A DNA stretch of 64,000 nucleotides from Pseudomonadota bacterium (GCA_018241445.1 JAFEDT010000017.1:88613-152612); one strand, 5' to 3'; positions 17,287-26,825 are shown, counted from the stretch's first letter. The notes: generated from the sequence alone by a model not told the origin. Translations and numbers: made by a program.

Positions 17287-18015
17287 TCAGGGCGATCGCG
17301 CCGCGCGCATGGCGCGCGCCACGCTGCGGCTCTTGAGGGGGCGCCCCTCCAGACAGGCATCCAGCGCTGCGCGCAGCAGGCGCTGCGCGTCCGTAAGCTC
17401 CCGCGGCCCGGTCAGTGACTCGCGCTCCAGCGCCAGCAGCGAGGCGCCCGACAGGCAATCCGGATCCGCGTCCTGGGTGCGCACCAGGCCCTCGCTGCCG
17501 TGGAAGCGGTACCAGCCCTGCGGGTCCACGGCGGCGCCCGTACGCGCCTCGCAGGTCAGCTCCACGGCGTATCCCAGCAGCTCCAGCAGGCGCTTCTCGA
17601 ACAGCCGCAGCGCCGGCGCCAGCGGCGCACCGCCGCGCAACAACTGCAGTGCCTGCGCGTACTGGTCGAACAGCGCCGGCTGTGGATCATGCCGTATTGT
17701 CAGCTTCAGCAGCAGCTCGTTGATATAGAACGCGCCCAGCAGCGTGTGGGGGGGCAGCCGCCCCCCTTCGCCGCCGCGCTCCGCGCGGCTCAGCCAGGGG
17801 TTCTCCCCGCGGCCCTGCCACGACAGCAGCAGCGGCTGGAAGGGCTGCAGCACCCCGGTCAGCTTCGCTCCGGGACTGCGCACCCCGCGCGCAAACAGTG
17901 TCAGCCGCCCGTGGTCGCGCGACAGCACCTCCAGTATGCGGCTGGTGTCGCGCCACGGGCGCTGGTGCAGCACGAAGGCCGCGGCCAGCTCCACGCGCTG
18001 CGCCGCGCGGCTCAC
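17287..18015 (-). CDS. recO: DNA repair protein RecO
   Basis: A 242-residue RecO, which loads RecA onto SSB-coated gaps together with RecR. The N-terminal OB-fold starts with VELAAAFVLHQRPWRDTSRILEVLSRDHGRLTLFARGVR, and the helical C-terminal part has LGAFYINELLLKL and RLFEKRLLELLGY. The start is taken as the GTG at 18015, which overlaps the era stop (GTGA). An open extension upstream lies within era and is rejected. The order rnc-era-recO-pdxJ is the standard one. Confidence 0.94.
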   Translation of the reverse strand: MSRAAQRVELAAAFVLHQRPWRDTSRILEVLSRDHGRLTLFARGVRSPGAKLTGVLQPFQPLLLSWQGRGENPWLSRAERGGEGGRLPPHTLLGAFYINELLLKLTIRHDPQPALFDQYAQALQLLRGGAPLAPALRLFEKRLLELLGYAVELTCEARTGAAVDPQGWYRFHGSEGLVRTQDADPDCLSGASLLALERESLTGPRELTDAQRLLRAALDACLEGRPLKSRSVARAMRAARSP

Positions 18016-18920
18016 TCCAACCCCAGTTCCTTGAGCGCCCGGGCGTTGTCGGCCCAGTTCTCCCGCACCTTCACCCACAGGTTCAGGTGCAGGCGCCGCC
18101 CGAGGATGCCGTTCAACGCCAGCCGCGCGCTGCGTCCGACGCGCTTCAGGCGCGCACCGCCGGCGCCGATCACTATAGCCTTCTGTCCCTCGCGATCGAC
18201 CCAGATGGCCGCGTCCACCTGCAGCTGCCCGTCCTGCTCCTGTAGCCGTTCCACTTCCACGGCTATGCCGTACGGTACCTCCTGGTTCAGTTCCAGCGTG
18301 AGCTTCTCGCGGATCAGCTCCGCGATGCGGAAGGCGGGTCCGCGGTCGGTCAGTTCCCCGTCCGGGAACAGCGGCGGCGACAATGGCAGATGGGTGGCGA
18401 TGGTGTCGCGCAGGTCCCCGATGTTGGTTTCCTTGAGGGCCGAGACCGGCACCAGGGCCAGGAAGGCATGGCGCGCCGCCAGTTCCTGCAGGTAAGGCAG
18501 CAGCCGCTCGCGCGGGCGCACCTGGTCGACCTTGTTGACGGCGACCACAGCCGCCCGCCCCCCCTCGCGGATACGCTCGAGCGCCAGCTCATCCTCGTTG
18601 TTCCAGCGCCCCGCCTCCACCACCAGCACCGCCAGGTCCGCATCGGCCAGGGCAGTTGCCGCCGTACGGTTCATGGCCTTGTTGAGCGCGCGGCCCGCCT
18701 GCGCGTGCAGCCCGGGGGTGTCGACAAAGCAGATTTGGGCCTGCGGCAGCGTCAGCACGCCCAGGATACGGTGGCGCGTGGTCTGCGGCCGCGGCGTGAC
18801 GATGCTGAGCTTCTGCCCGATGAGTGCATTGAGCAACGTGGACTTGCCGACGTTGGGACGGCCGACGAGCGCGGCGAAGCCACTGCGATACCCGGCCGCC
18901 GGCGCCCCGGGGCTGCTCAC
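18012..18920 (-). CDS. era: GTPase Era
   Basis: A 302-residue GTPase that checks 16S rRNA 3'-end maturation and 30S assembly. G1 is GRPNVGKST (about 20-28), switch II/G3 is VDTPGLHAQAG, and G4 is NKVDQV (about 128). The C-terminal KH domain has GAGGARLKRVGRSARLALNGILGRRLHL, which binds the 3' end of 16S rRNA. The GTG start overlaps the rnc stop by 4 bp and the stop overlaps the recO start by 4 bp. Confidence 0.97.
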   Translation of the reverse strand: MSSPGAPAAGYRSGFAALVGRPNVGKSTLLNALIGQKLSIVTPRPQTTRHRILGVLTLPQAQICFVDTPGLHAQAGRALNKAMNRTAATALADADLAVLVVEAGRWNNEDELALERIREGGRAAVVAVNKVDQVRPRERLLPYLQELAARHAFLALVPVSALKETNIGDLRDTIATHLPLSPPLFPDGELTDRGPAFRIAELIREKLTLELNQEVPYGIAVEVERLQEQDGQLQVDAAIWVDREGQKAIVIGAGGARLKRVGRSARLALNGILGRRLHLNLWVKVRENWADNARALKELGLE

Positions 18921-19618
18921 GACCCGGCCTGTGCGTGCCGCGCCTCGATCTGCGCCAGGGCCGCGGCCGCGGCCTCCTGCTCGGCGCGCCGGCGGCTGGC
19001 GCCGTGACCGCGGGTCTGCACCTGCAACGCCTCTATGCGACAGCTCACGTGGAACACCTGGGCATGATCCTCCCCTTCGACCGCGCGCACCACGTACAGC
19101 GGACGGGCCAGGTCGCGGCCCTGCAGGTACTCCTGCAGCCGGGTCTTGGCATCCTTGAGCTCCGCGGCGGCGGGCAGCGCCGCGAGCCGGGGCGCGAGCA
19201 GGCGCTCGATGAGGGGTTTTGCGGCCGCCAGCCCCCCGTCCAGGTAAACGGCTCCAAACAGGGCTTCCAGGGCGTCCGACAGGATCGACTGGCGGCGGAA
19301 GCCGCCGCTGCGCAGTTCGCCGGCTCCCAGTTGCAGCGCCGCACCGACATCCAGCTCGGCCGCGATCTGCGCCAGGGGCTCGCGGCTGACCAGCCGGGCC
19401 CGCAAGCGGCTGAGGTCTCCCTCCGCGGCGCGCGGAAAGGCCGCGAACAGCTGATGGGCGGCCACCATGTTGACCACAGCATCGCCCAGGAACTCCAGCC
19501 GCTCGTTGTTGGCACTGCCGGCGCTGCGATGGGTCAGCGCCGCGCGAAACAGCCCCAGGTCGTGCGGTGTATACCCGAGCCGCTCACGCACCCAGGCCTG
19601 CGGCCAGTCCGCTGTCAC
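18917..19618 (-). CDS. rnc: Ribonuclease III
   Basis: A double-stranded-RNA endonuclease that processes rRNA precursors and regulates many transcripts. The catalytic domain has LGYTPHDLGLFRAALTHRS and the acidic signature NERLEFLGDAVVN (about 38-50). A second acidic residue is in SDALEALFGAVYLDGG. The double-stranded-RNA-binding domain is at about 155-225 (AKTRLQEYLQGR, GHGASRRRAEQEAA). I favour the GTG at 19618, which follows the previous stop and leaves 13 residues before LGY. An earlier GTG at 19639 would overlap the upstream gene by 11 bases. Confidence 0.95.
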   Translation of the reverse strand: MTADWPQAWVRERLGYTPHDLGLFRAALTHRSAGSANNERLEFLGDAVVNMVAAHQLFAAFPRAAEGDLSRLRARLVSREPLAQIAAELDVGAALQLGAGELRSGGFRRQSILSDALEALFGAVYLDGGLAAAKPLIERLLAPRLAALPAAAELKDAKTRLQEYLQGRDLARPLYVVRAVEGEDHAQVFHVSCRIEALQVQTRGHGASRRRAEQEAAAAALAQIEARHAQAGS

Positions 19619-19628
19619 GGGCTTGAGG

Positions 19629-20006
19629 CTACTCCACACCGGAAGCCGGGATACGCACCACCTTGTCGAATATCACGTGCAGCGACAGATTGGCGAACAG
19701 CGGGGTCGAGTCCTCGTACTGCGACTCCACCACCCAGTCGTTGCCGTCGCGCTGGATCTTCATGTCCTTGGTGCTGGGGAACTCCACCATGTCGATCTCG
19801 AAGTGCTTGTCGATGGTGGAGCGGATCGACTGCGGGTTTACGCCCGAGGCCTTGACCTCGTTGCGCGTCTCGTCCAGCGCCCGCGCCACCTTCATGTAGT
19901 TGAGGTACAGCGGCGCCAGGCGGATACCGGCGTACAGGACGATGGCGATCGGCACCATCAGGAACAGCCAGCCGATCGCGGTCACACCTCTTTGTCTGCT
20001 GCGCAT
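19629..20006 (-). CDS. DUF4845 membrane protein
   Basis: A 125-residue protein with one N-terminal membrane helix (MRSRQRGVTAIGWLFLMVPIAIVLYAGI). A periplasmic domain follows, containing APLYLNYMKVARALDE and IRSTIDKHFEIDMV. The basic, pilin-like start and the position between lepB and rnc are typical of the DUF4845 family, found at this place in many gammaproteobacteria. The function is not established. The start at 20006 is chosen for its strong GGGGGAG ribosome site. Confidence 0.85.
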   Translation of the reverse strand: MRSRQRGVTAIGWLFLMVPIAIVLYAGIRLAPLYLNYMKVARALDETRNEVKASGVNPQSIRSTIDKHFEIDMVEFPSTKDMKIQRDGNDWVVESQYEDSTPLFANLSLHVIFDKVVRIPASGVE

Positions 20007-20036
20007 GCTGCACTCCCCCGACACGTATGACGGATT

Positions 20037-21131
20037 CTATGGAATCTTTGCACCGATGCGGCTCCAGATCGGCCCGCCGGCCCGCGGCCAGCGCCAGTTG
20101 AACCAGATCCGTGTCGCCTTGCCCACCAGGTTGCCCTCCGGCACGAAGCCCCAGGAGCGGCCGTCGTCGCTGTTGTCGCGATTGTCGCCGATCATCAGGT
20201 ACTGTCCCGGTGGCACCACGCCATCATACGCCGGGGTGCGGCCGTAGCCCGGCGCGTCCTCGTCGCCGCACACATAACCACGCACCCCGTCACGCTTGCA
20301 GTCGGGCAGCAGCGGCTGGCGGTCGATGGAAACCGGACAGAATATGGCCTCGTGCCGGTGCGCGCCGAGGGTCTCGTGCGCCAGCGTCATGTTCACGTAG
20401 CAGCCGTCGTTGTAGCGGTGCGCATCGGTGCTGGACTTGAGCGGCTGGCCGTTGATGGTGATGCGGTTGTCGCGGATCTCCACATGATCGCCCGGCAGGC
20501 CCACCAGGCGCTTGATGAAGTTGGTGGCGGGGTCCACCGGCCAGCGGAACACCACCACGTCGCCGCGCTGCGGCTCCCCGATCTGCAGGAACTTGCGGTC
20601 CAGCACCGGCCAGCGCAGGCCGTAGGCGTACTTGTTGACCACGATGAAGTCCCCGTCCAGCAGGGTTGGCATCATGGAGTCGGAAGGGATGCGGAACGGC
20701 TCGAACACGAAGGCGCGCAGCAGCAGCACCGCCAGCGCCACCGGGAAGAAGCTGCGGGCATAGTCAACCGTGCCCGGTTCGCGCAGCGACTGCGGCGCAC
20801 GCCCGGCGGCGAGTGCCGCGGCCTCGCGCCGCGGCCTGGCCAGCAGCGTATCGGCCGCCCATATGATCCCGGTGATCACGGTGATCGCCAGCAGCACGGC
20901 GCTGAAGTCCAGCCGCTCCGCCATCAGCAGGCGCAGCACCGCGCACAGGATCAGCAGCGGCAGTATCCAATACAGCGCCGCCAGCAGCGGCGGATCGCGC
21001 GGCGGCTGCTCCGCGGCAGCGGACAGCGCGCGCCGTGGCCGCAGGAACCAGTCGTCGACGATACAGATGACGGCGACCGGCAGGGCCAGCCACGACAGCG
21101 CCACGATAATCGGCATCAGCGGTTGCAGCAT
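20037..21131 (-). CDS. lepB: Signal peptidase I
   Basis: A 364-residue inner-membrane serine protease that removes signal peptides of exported proteins. It is longer than the enterobacterial enzyme (324). The N-terminal third has several hydrophobic helices (about 5-25, 48-68, 72-95, 140-160). The catalytic Ser is in RIPSDSMMPTLLDGD and the catalytic Lys in NFIKRLVGLPGD, with GDNRDNSDDGRSWGFVPE near the C-terminus. The ATG is at 21131; the open stretch before it lies in lepA. The gap to lepA is 8 bases, the classic lepA-lepB pair. Confidence 0.97.
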   Translation of the reverse strand: MLQPLMPIIVALSWLALPVAVICIVDDWFLRPRRALSAAAEQPPRDPPLLAALYWILPLLILCAVLRLLMAERLDFSAVLLAITVITGIIWAADTLLARPRREAAALAAGRAPQSLREPGTVDYARSFFPVALAVLLLRAFVFEPFRIPSDSMMPTLLDGDFIVVNKYAYGLRWPVLDRKFLQIGEPQRGDVVVFRWPVDPATNFIKRLVGLPGDHVEIRDNRITINGQPLKSSTDAHRYNDGCYVNMTLAHETLGAHRHEAIFCPVSIDRQPLLPDCKRDGVRGYVCGDEDAPGYGRTPAYDGVVPPGQYLMIGDNRDNSDDGRSWGFVPEGNLVGKATRIWFNWRWPRAGGPIWSRIGAKIP

Positions 21132-21139
21132 GCGAATCC

Positions 21140-22936
21140 CTATTGTTTGCGTCCGACCTGCAGGACGGCCAGGAAGGCCTCCTGCGGAATTTCCACGTGC
21201 CCGAGCTGCTTCATGCGCTTCTTGCCTTCCTTCTGCTTCTCCAGCAGCTTGCGCTTGCGGCTGACGTCGCCGCCGTAGCACTTGGCCAGCACGTTCTTGC
21301 GCAGCGCCTTGACGGTGGCGCGCGCGATTACCGCGCTGCCGATGGCCGCCTGCACCGCCACCTCGAACATCTGCCGCGGAATCAGCTCCTGCATCTTGTC
21401 CACCAGCTCCCGGCCGCGCTGGTAGGCGCTGTCGCGGTGCACGATGATCGACAGCGCGTCCACCTTGTCGCCGTTGATCAGGACGTCGACCTTGACCAGC
21501 GGCCCGGCCTGGAAGTGACTGAAGTCGTAGTCGAACGAGGCGTAGCCGCGGCTCACCGACTTCAACCGGTCGAAGAAGTCCAGCACCACCTCGGCCAGCG
21601 GCAGCTCGTACTGCAACGACACCTGCGTCCCCAGGTACAGCATCTTCTTCTGCGCGCCGCGCTTGTCGTTGCAGAGCTTCAGTACCGCACCGACGTGATC
21701 CGGTGGCACCAGGATGTTGGCGATGATGATCGGCTCGCGGATCTCGTCCACCTCGTTGGACGGGGGCAGCTTGGCCGGGTTGTCGACGTACTCCACGCCG
21801 CCGTTGGTGCGCGCGACCTCGTATACCACGGTCGGCGCGCTGGTCACCAGCGTCAGCTGGTACTCGCGCTCCAGCCGCTCCTGCACGATGTCCATGTGCA
21901 GAAGGCCGAGGAAGCCGCAGCGGAAACCGAAGCCGAGCGCGCCGGAGACTTCCGGCTCGAAGTGCAGCGCCGAGTCGTTCAGCCGCAGCTTCGACAGCGC
22001 ATCACGAAACTTCTCGTAGTCGTCGGAGTCGACCGGAAACAACCCGGCAAACACCCGCGGCTTGATCTGCTTGAAGCCCGGCAGCGGTGCGGCGGCGGGC
22101 CGGTTCTCCAGGGTGATGGTGTCGCCGACCGGGGCGCCGTCGATCTCCTTGATGCCCGCAACCACAAAGCCCACGTCGCCGGCGGCCAGCTCGCGCTGCA
22201 CCAGCGACTTCGGCGTGAAGCGACCCAGGCGATCCACGACGTGGCTGCGTCCGGTGGACACCATCCGGATCTTGTCGCCGCTCTTCAGGCTGCCGTTGAC
22301 GACGCGCACCAACGACACCACGCCGACGTAATTGTCGAACCATGAATCGATGATCAGGGCCTGCAGCGGCGCCTGCGGGTCGCCACGCGGCGCCGGGATG
22401 CGCCGGATCAGGGTCTCCAGCAGCTGCGGCACGCCCTCGCCCGTCTTGGCGCTGACCTGGGACGCATTCGCCGCCTCGATGCCGATGATCTCCTCGATCT
22501 CGCGCTCGACCCGCTGCGCATCGGCCGACGGCAGGTCAATCTTGTTGATGACCGGCACCACTTCCAGCCCCTGCTCGATGGCCGTGTAACAGTTGGCGAC
22601 GCTCTGCGCCTCCACCCCCTGGGAGGCATCCACGACCAGCAGCGCGCCGTCGCAGGCGGCCAGCGAACGCGACACCTCGTAGGAGAAGTCCACGTGGCCG
22701 GGGGTGTCGATCATGTTGAGCTGGTAACGCTCCCCGTCGCGGGCGGTGTAATAGAGCGTGACGCTCTGCGCCTTGATGGTGATCCCGCGCTCGCGCTCCA
22801 GGTCCATGGAATCCAGCACCTGCGACTGCATTTCGCGGTCGGCAAGTCCGCCACAGATCTGGATGAACCGGTCAGCGAGGGTCGACTTGCCGTGATCGAC
22901 GTGCGCAATGATGGAGAAATTGCGTATGTGACGCAT
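21140..22936 (-). CDS. lepA: Elongation factor 4 (LepA)
   Basis: A 598-residue translational GTPase that remodels ribosomes during elongation and initiation under stress. G1 is [15 protein letters not shown] at the N-terminus, then [25 protein letters not shown] and [10 protein letters not shown]. Domain LepA_C at the end has [20 protein letters not shown] and the basic tail segment [26 protein letters not shown]. The start is the ATG at 22936 ([12 protein letters not shown]); upstream in-frame sequence contains the putative promoter and is not coding. The gene heads the lepA-lepB-DUF4845-rnc-era-recO run. Confidence 0.98.
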   Translation of the reverse strand: MRHIRNFSIIAHVDHGKSTLADRFIQICGGLADREMQSQVLDSMDLERERGITIKAQSVTLYYTARDGERYQLNMIDTPGHVDFSYEVSRSLAACDGALLVVDASQGVEAQSVANCYTAIEQGLEVVPVINKIDLPSADAQRVEREIEEIIGIEAANASQVSAKTGEGVPQLLETLIRRIPAPRGDPQAPLQALIIDSWFDNYVGVVSLVRVVNGSLKSGDKIRMVSTGRSHVVDRLGRFTPKSLVQRELAAGDVGFVVAGIKEIDGAPVGDTITLENRPAAAPLPGFKQIKPRVFAGLFPVDSDDYEKFRDALSKLRLNDSALHFEPEVSGALGFGFRCGFLGLLHMDIVQERLEREYQLTLVTSAPTVVYEVARTNGGVEYVDNPAKLPPSNEVDEIREPIIIANILVPPDHVGAVLKLCNDKRGAQKKMLYLGTQVSLQYELPLAEVVLDFFDRLKSVSRGYASFDYDFSHFQAGPLVKVDVLINGDKVDALSIIVHRDSAYQRGRELVDKMQELIPRQMFEVAVQAAIGSAVIARATVKALRKNVLAKCYGGDVSRKRKLLEKQKEGKKRMKQLGHVEIPQEAFLAVLQVGRKQ

Positions 22937-22993
22937 GCAACCGCTTGATGTGCCCGCGAAAGGCCGCAGGAGGGAGTCCAAAGCGGCGGGCGC

Positions 22994-23031
22994 ATTATAT
23001 ATTGGCGAAAATCGCAGGAAGCGATTTTCGC
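22994..23031 (-). promoter_or_regulatory. Candidate lepA promoter overlapped by a perfect hairpin
   Basis: A consensus -10 box TATAAT reads on the minus strand at 22999-22994, about 58 bases before the lepA ATG, with only a weak -35 (CTTCCT, 16-base spacer). Just upstream is a perfect 11-base inverted repeat GCGAAAATCGC / GCGATTTTCGC (23005-23015 and 23021-23031, 5-base loop) that would cover the -35 region. It could be an operator, or the terminator of the glutaredoxin gene on the same strand. Confidence 0.45.
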
Positions 23032-23100
23032 AGACGTCAGCTCCGCTGCCGCGGGCAAGGCGTGGGTTTTGCCCGCTGCGCCGGCCGGCTGCCCGCCGGG

Positions 23101-23334
23101 TCACTTCAGCAGGCGCAGCAGTTCCGGCACATCCAGGCGGTGGCGGCAGACCACCGAGCCGTCCAACAGCAGCACCGGGACGTGCAGGCCGTGACGCCGG
23201 GTCAGCACGGGGTCCGAATCCACGTCCAGCACCTCGACAGGTGGCAGCGGATACCGGGCGCCGAGCTCGCGCAGCTGCGCGAGCATCTCATCACACAGGT
23301 CGCATTCCTGGCGATGGACGACCGTCAGCCGCAT
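23101..23334 (-). CDS. Glutaredoxin-like thioredoxin-fold protein
   Basis: A 77-residue protein of the glutaredoxin/DUF836 family. It begins with a short strand (LTVVHRQ) that leads into the redox motif C-D-L-C (ECDLCDEM). It then has [27 protein letters not shown], with the cis-Pro of thioredoxin folds in HVPVLL. It is predicted to be a small cytoplasmic thiol-disulfide protein; no partner is known. It sits after rseB, in the place where rseC or a mucD-like protease is found in other genomes. The gap to rseB is 15 bases. Confidence 0.82.
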   Translation of the reverse strand: MRLTVVHRQECDLCDEMLAQLRELGARYPLPPVEVLDVDSDPVLTRRHGLHVPVLLLDGSVVCRHRLDVPELLRLLK

Positions 23335-23349
23335 GCCACCGGCCGCACG

Positions 23350-24432
23350 CTACCGGCCACGCGGCCCGGTGGGCGCCGCCGGATCCAGGACCCTGACCTG
23401 CGTGGCGATAAAACGCACCGTCTCGGGTGGCACCTCGCCGACGGCGGTCACCTTGTGCCCATCCACCACCGTGGAGAAGGCCGAGGAAGAGCCCACCGTG
23501 GCCGTCTCCGGGCGGGCCGGCTGCTGTGTGCCGTGCGATTCGACGAAGACCGACACCGTGGCAAAGCCGTCAGTGAACACCACGTGATCAACCGGGTGGT
23601 CGGAGCCCGGCAATGTCTGGGCCGAACGTACGGTCATGCGGAAGCCCGGCGGAAGCTGCTGAACGCTCCACGGCAGCGACGCGACAGCGCCTGCCGGCGC
23701 CGGCGGGGCGTCCGCGCCAGCCGACGTCGGCCGGGCCGGCGCATTATTGTTGCGCAGCCACTGGAAGCCCTCGGTGGAAACCTCCGGGCGGAAGGCGGAA
23801 TCGGGAATACGGGAGCTCAAGGTCAGGCTGGCGAACACGATCTGCTCCATCACCTGCTCGTGCGCGTCCAGCAATTCGGTCTTGATCGGCATGCCGGTTG
23901 CATCGTCGATCCACAGGCGATAGCCGTAACGGTACTGGTCGCGCGGCGCAACGTGGATCACATGCGTGTCACGAAGGTTGACACGCGTGTGGCCGATCTC
24001 GCGGATGTCGTAGAGATTTCCGCCCGCGGCCTGGTCGAAAGTGGGGAAGGAGACCAGCGACTCCTGCCCGGGCCGCTGCTCGACCAGCACCAGGCGCCGG
24101 TCCGGCAGATAACAGGTGAGCGTGGCGCCGCTGCGGATGAACTCGCGGCCCGAGCCATCCAGGGACGCGAGCCGCTCGGAGACCACGCCGTCCTGGACGC
24201 GGTGGATGATGCGCAGCATTTCCACGCGTCCGCCCTGCCAGTGCGAGAACACCCCCTCGTAGTTGCGTGTCGCGAGGGCCTGGTTCATGCGCTCCAGCAG
24301 GTGCGCCGGAGTGTCGGGCACGGTGTGGTTCGCCGTCCGGGCCGAAGCGGCGGCGCAGCCGCCGACGGCCACGGCAAGGGCCAGCAGGCGTACCTGTGTG
24401 CGCCACACCAGCCTCACGTCCGCGCTCCTCAC
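23350..24432 (-). CDS. rseB: Sigma-E regulatory protein RseB/MucB
   Basis: A 360-residue periplasmic protein that binds the anti-sigma factor RseA and shields it from DegS until lipid A or misfolded outer-membrane proteins release it. A signal peptide (RLLALAVAVGGCAAASA) is followed by the MucB/RseB N-domain (LLERMNQALATRNYEGVFSHWQGGRVEMLRIIHR, FDGSGREFIRSG-type segment, YRYGYRLWIDDATGMPIKTELLD). The C-domain (about 245-345) has WSVQQLPPGFRMT and DHVVFTDGFATVSVFVE. The start is a GTG that overlaps the rseA stop by 4 bp. Confidence 0.94.
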   Translation of the reverse strand: MRSADVRLVWRTQVRLLALAVAVGGCAAASARTANHTVPDTPAHLLERMNQALATRNYEGVFSHWQGGRVEMLRIIHRVQDGVVSERLASLDGSGREFIRSGATLTCYLPDRRLVLVEQRPGQESLVSFPTFDQAAGGNLYDIREIGHTRVNLRDTHVIHVAPRDQYRYGYRLWIDDATGMPIKTELLDAHEQVMEQIVFASLTLSSRIPDSAFRPEVSTEGFQWLRNNNAPARPTSAGADAPPAPAGAVASLPWSVQQLPPGFRMTVRSAQTLPGSDHPVDHVVFTDGFATVSVFVESHGTQQPARPETATVGSSSAFSTVVDGHKVTAVGEVPPETVRFIATQVRVLDPAAPTGPRGR

Positions 24433-25100
24433 CGCTCCCGGGCCTGCGGCAGCGGCGCACCGGCATCCTGTGGCGGGGCCATGTCCGCTCCGGGCACGGC
24501 GATCCCACCCTCGCCTGTCATGAAGGCCGACAGGAGGTTGCGCCGTGTGACCGGCGGAGAGTAGATGCTGTGAGCCACGACGTAGTTGGCAAGTTCAGTA
24601 CTCGGCACCGCCAGCGGCGCCTGCTGTTTCTGCACCGGAGGCACCACGTAGCTGAATCCGGCAGCGCTTGCGGGTGTGGCGGCTGTCGCCGGACCCGTCG
24701 CGGAACGGCGCACCGCCGGTGGCGCCGCACGCGCGACCAGCGTGGGAGCCGCGGGACCCTGGGTGCGTATCCAGCTCACGCACACCGCGGCCACGCCCGC
24801 GGCTACCGCGGCGCCGGCAACCGGGCGCCACCAGGTGCGTCCCGGACGCTGTGGTGTCCGCATCGCCGCAGCGGCAAGTTCCGGCTCGGCAACCACCACC
24901 GAACTCACCCGCTGCGCCAGCGACACGTTCAGGCGCACGCCCTGCTCTGCACGGATGGCTGCCCCCACCACCGCGTAACGCCCCCAGCGAGCCTGCAACT
25001 GCGGATCCCGGGACAGGCGACGGGCCAGCAGTTCGCATTCCTCGGCGGGCAGCTCGTCGTCGAACATCGCCGAGAGCTGGCTATCCAGTTCCTCGTTCAT
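24429..25100 (-). CDS. rseA: Sigma-E anti-sigma factor RseA/MucA
   Basis: A 223-residue single-pass inner-membrane protein. The cytoplasmic anti-sigma domain (about 1-75, LDSQLSAMFDDELPAEECELLARRL) holds RpoE. One membrane helix lies at about 90-108 ([20 protein letters not shown]). The periplasmic part (about 109-223) is rich in Ala/Pro and should be the site of DegS/RseP-triggered breakdown and RseB binding. The ATG overlaps the rpoE stop (ATGA) and the stop overlaps the rseB start. Confidence 0.93.
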   Translation of the reverse strand: MNEELDSQLSAMFDDELPAEECELLARRLSRDPQLQARWGRYAVVGAAIRAEQGVRLNVSLAQRVSSVVVAEPELAAAAMRTPQRPGRTWWRPVAGAAVAAGVAAVCVSWIRTQGPAAPTLVARAAPPAVRRSATGPATAATPASAAGFSYVVPPVQKQQAPLAVPSTELANYVVAHSIYSPPVTRRNLLSAFMTGEGGIAVPGADMAPPQDAGAPLPQARER

Positions 25101-25702
25101 CCCAACTCCTCGGTGCGGCCCAGGCCGCCCTCGAAAACTTCACGCAGACGCTGGTCGATCGCCTCGCGCGCCCGGAAAATGCGCGAGCGCACGGTACCTA
25201 CCGGACAATCCATGGTGGCCGCGATTTCCTCGTAGGACAGGCCTTCCAGCTCCCGCAGCACGATGGCCGTGCGCAGGTCCTCCGGCAGGGACTCGATCGC
25301 CGCGTTGACGGTCTGGCGGATCTCATCGGTGAGCACCAGCCCTTCGGGGGTCTCGGAGTCCTTCATACGCCCCTGCAACTCATGGGAATCCTCGCCGTTG
25401 CGGTCGAGGTCATAGTCGATCGGACTGCGGTCGCGTGATACCACGGCATTCTTGGCGGTATTGATGGCGATGCGGTAAAGCCAGGTATAAAAGGCACTGT
25501 CACCCCGGAACTGCGGCAACGCGCGATAGGCCTTGATGAACGCCTCCTGGGCGATATCCTCGGCCTCCGCCGGGTTACGCACGTAGCGCATGACCAGCTT
25601 GACGAGCTTGTGCTGGTACTTGAGGACCAACACGTCAAAAGCCCCCTTGTCGCCGCGCTGCACGCGGCGCACCAGGCTCAGGTCACTCGCATCGGCGCTC
25701 AC
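25097..25702 (-). CDS. rpoE: RNA polymerase sigma factor RpoE
   Basis: A 201-residue extracytoplasmic-function sigma factor for envelope stress. Region 2 is at about 10-90 (LVRRVQRGDKGAFDVLVLKYQHKL, AEDIAQEAFIKAYRALPQFRGDSAFYTWLYRIAINTAKN). Region 4 is at about 135-190 (SLPEDLRTAIVLRELEGLSYEEIAATMDCPVGTVRSRIFRARE). The start is a GTG at 25702 that overlaps the sdhE stop (GTGA). The open sequence farther upstream is the sdhE gene in another frame. A 4-bp coupling to sdhE means some rpoE may be made from the sdh message. Confidence 0.97.
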   Translation of the reverse strand: MSADASDLSLVRRVQRGDKGAFDVLVLKYQHKLVKLVMRYVRNPAEAEDIAQEAFIKAYRALPQFRGDSAFYTWLYRIAINTAKNAVVSRDRSPIDYDLDRNGEDSHELQGRMKDSETPEGLVLTDEIRQTVNAAIESLPEDLRTAIVLRELEGLSYEEIAATMDCPVGTVRSRIFRAREAIDQRLREVFEGGLGRTEELG

Positions 25703-25977
25703 CGTGCGCTTCCGCTCCGGGTAGACTGTAAGGGAGGGTAAAAGTTCATCCCCTGGCGGACCTGGATCACAACCGCGGCGGTCCGCGCCTCCCGTGGGGT
25801 GTCGCCGGCAAGCAGGTAGCCCGCCAGGACGGGGTCCGGCAGGGCCAGCAGGGATTCGAAGCTGTCCCAATCCTCCGGCGGCGCCTGCGGCAGGGCCTGC
25901 CGCGCAAAGCGCTCCAGCAACACATCCAGCTCCTTCATACCCCGGCGGCAGCGCCACAGGAGGCGGCCGAGCCTCAC
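25699..25977 (-). CDS. sdhE: Succinate dehydrogenase assembly factor SdhE
   Basis: A 92-residue protein that helps attach FAD covalently to SdhA. The conserved N-terminal part is LLWRCRRGMKELDVLLERF, including the RGxxE motif that contacts the flavoprotein. The C-terminal half is WDSFESLLALPDPVLAGYLLAGD, also typical. The start is the GTG at 25977 with GAGG eight bases before it. The tail (about 20 residues past AAVVIQV) is longer than usual and runs into the rpoE start. It follows sdhB on the same strand by 53 bases. Confidence 0.9.
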   Translation of the reverse strand: MRLGRLLWRCRRGMKELDVLLERFARQALPQAPPEDWDSFESLLALPDPVLAGYLLAGDTPREARTAAVVIQVRQGMNFYPPLQSTRSGSAR

Positions 25978-26030
25978 GACACCAACCTCGCCGGCGCCGC
26001 GGAAATCGGGACCCACGGGCTGCCAACGCC

Positions 26031-26813
26031 TCAGCTGCGGCGCTCCACGAGCATCTTCTTGATCTCCGCAATGACGCGCGCGGGGTTCAGATCCTTCGGG
26101 CACGCCTCCGTGCAGTTCATGATTGTGTGGCAGCGATAGAGCTTGAACGGGTCTTCCAGGTCGTCCAGCCGCTCGCCGGTCGCCTCATCACGGCTGTCGA
26201 TGATCCAGCGATAGGCCGCCAGCAGCGCCGCCGGCCCCAGGTAGCGTTCGCCATTCCACCAGTAGCTGGGACAGGAGGTCGAACAGCAGGCGCACAGGAT
26301 GCAGGCCGCCGGCCGGTCGATCCTCTCCTGTTCCTGCTTGCTCTGCAGCCGCTCGCGATCCGGTGGCGCGGGCGTGCGCGTCTGCAGCCACGGCTTCACG
26401 GATGCGTACTGGGCGTAGAACGTCGTCAGGTCGGGCACCAGGTCCTTCACCACCGGCAGGTGCGGCAGCGGGTAGATGCGGATGTCGCCCCGCAGTTCGC
26501 TGAGCGCAGTGGTGCAGGCAAGCCGGTTGACGCCGTTGATGTTCATGGCGCACGACCCGCAGATCCCCTCGCGGCAGGAACGGCGGAAGGTGAGCGTGGA
26601 ATCCACCGTGCTCTTGATCTGGATCAGGGCATCCAGGACCATCGGGCCACAGGCGGCCGCGTCCAGACCGAAGGTGTCCAGGCGCGGGTTTTCGCCGCTG
26701 TCAGGGTTGAACCGGTAGATGCGCAGGGAGCGCGGCTCACGTGCCGCCGCCGGCGCGGCGTGCGTTACCCCCGGGCGCGGGCGCGAGTTGGGAGGCAACA
26801 GGAATTCGGCCAT
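26031..26813 (-). CDS. sdhB: Succinate dehydrogenase iron-sulfur subunit
   Basis: A 260-residue subunit of complex II that carries electrons from FAD to quinone. The 2Fe-2S site is [15 protein letters not shown] with a further Cys in RLACTTA. The 4Fe-4S site is [15 protein letters not shown], and the 3Fe-4S/4Fe-4S pair is completed by [17 protein letters not shown] near the C-terminus. All cluster Cys are present. The ATG is at 26813, 12 bases after sdhA. The N-terminus has about 20 extra residues compared with E. coli. Confidence 0.98.
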   Translation of the reverse strand: MAEFLLPPNSRPRPGVTHAAPAAAREPRSLRIYRFNPDSGENPRLDTFGLDAAACGPMVLDALIQIKSTVDSTLTFRRSCREGICGSCAMNINGVNRLACTTALSELRGDIRIYPLPHLPVVKDLVPDLTTFYAQYASVKPWLQTRTPAPPDRERLQSKQEQERIDRPAACILCACCSTSCPSYWWNGERYLGPAALLAAYRWIIDSRDEATGERLDDLEDPFKLYRCHTIMNCTEACPKDLNPARVIAEIKKMLVERRS

Positions 26814-26825
26814 CTCTACCAGCCT

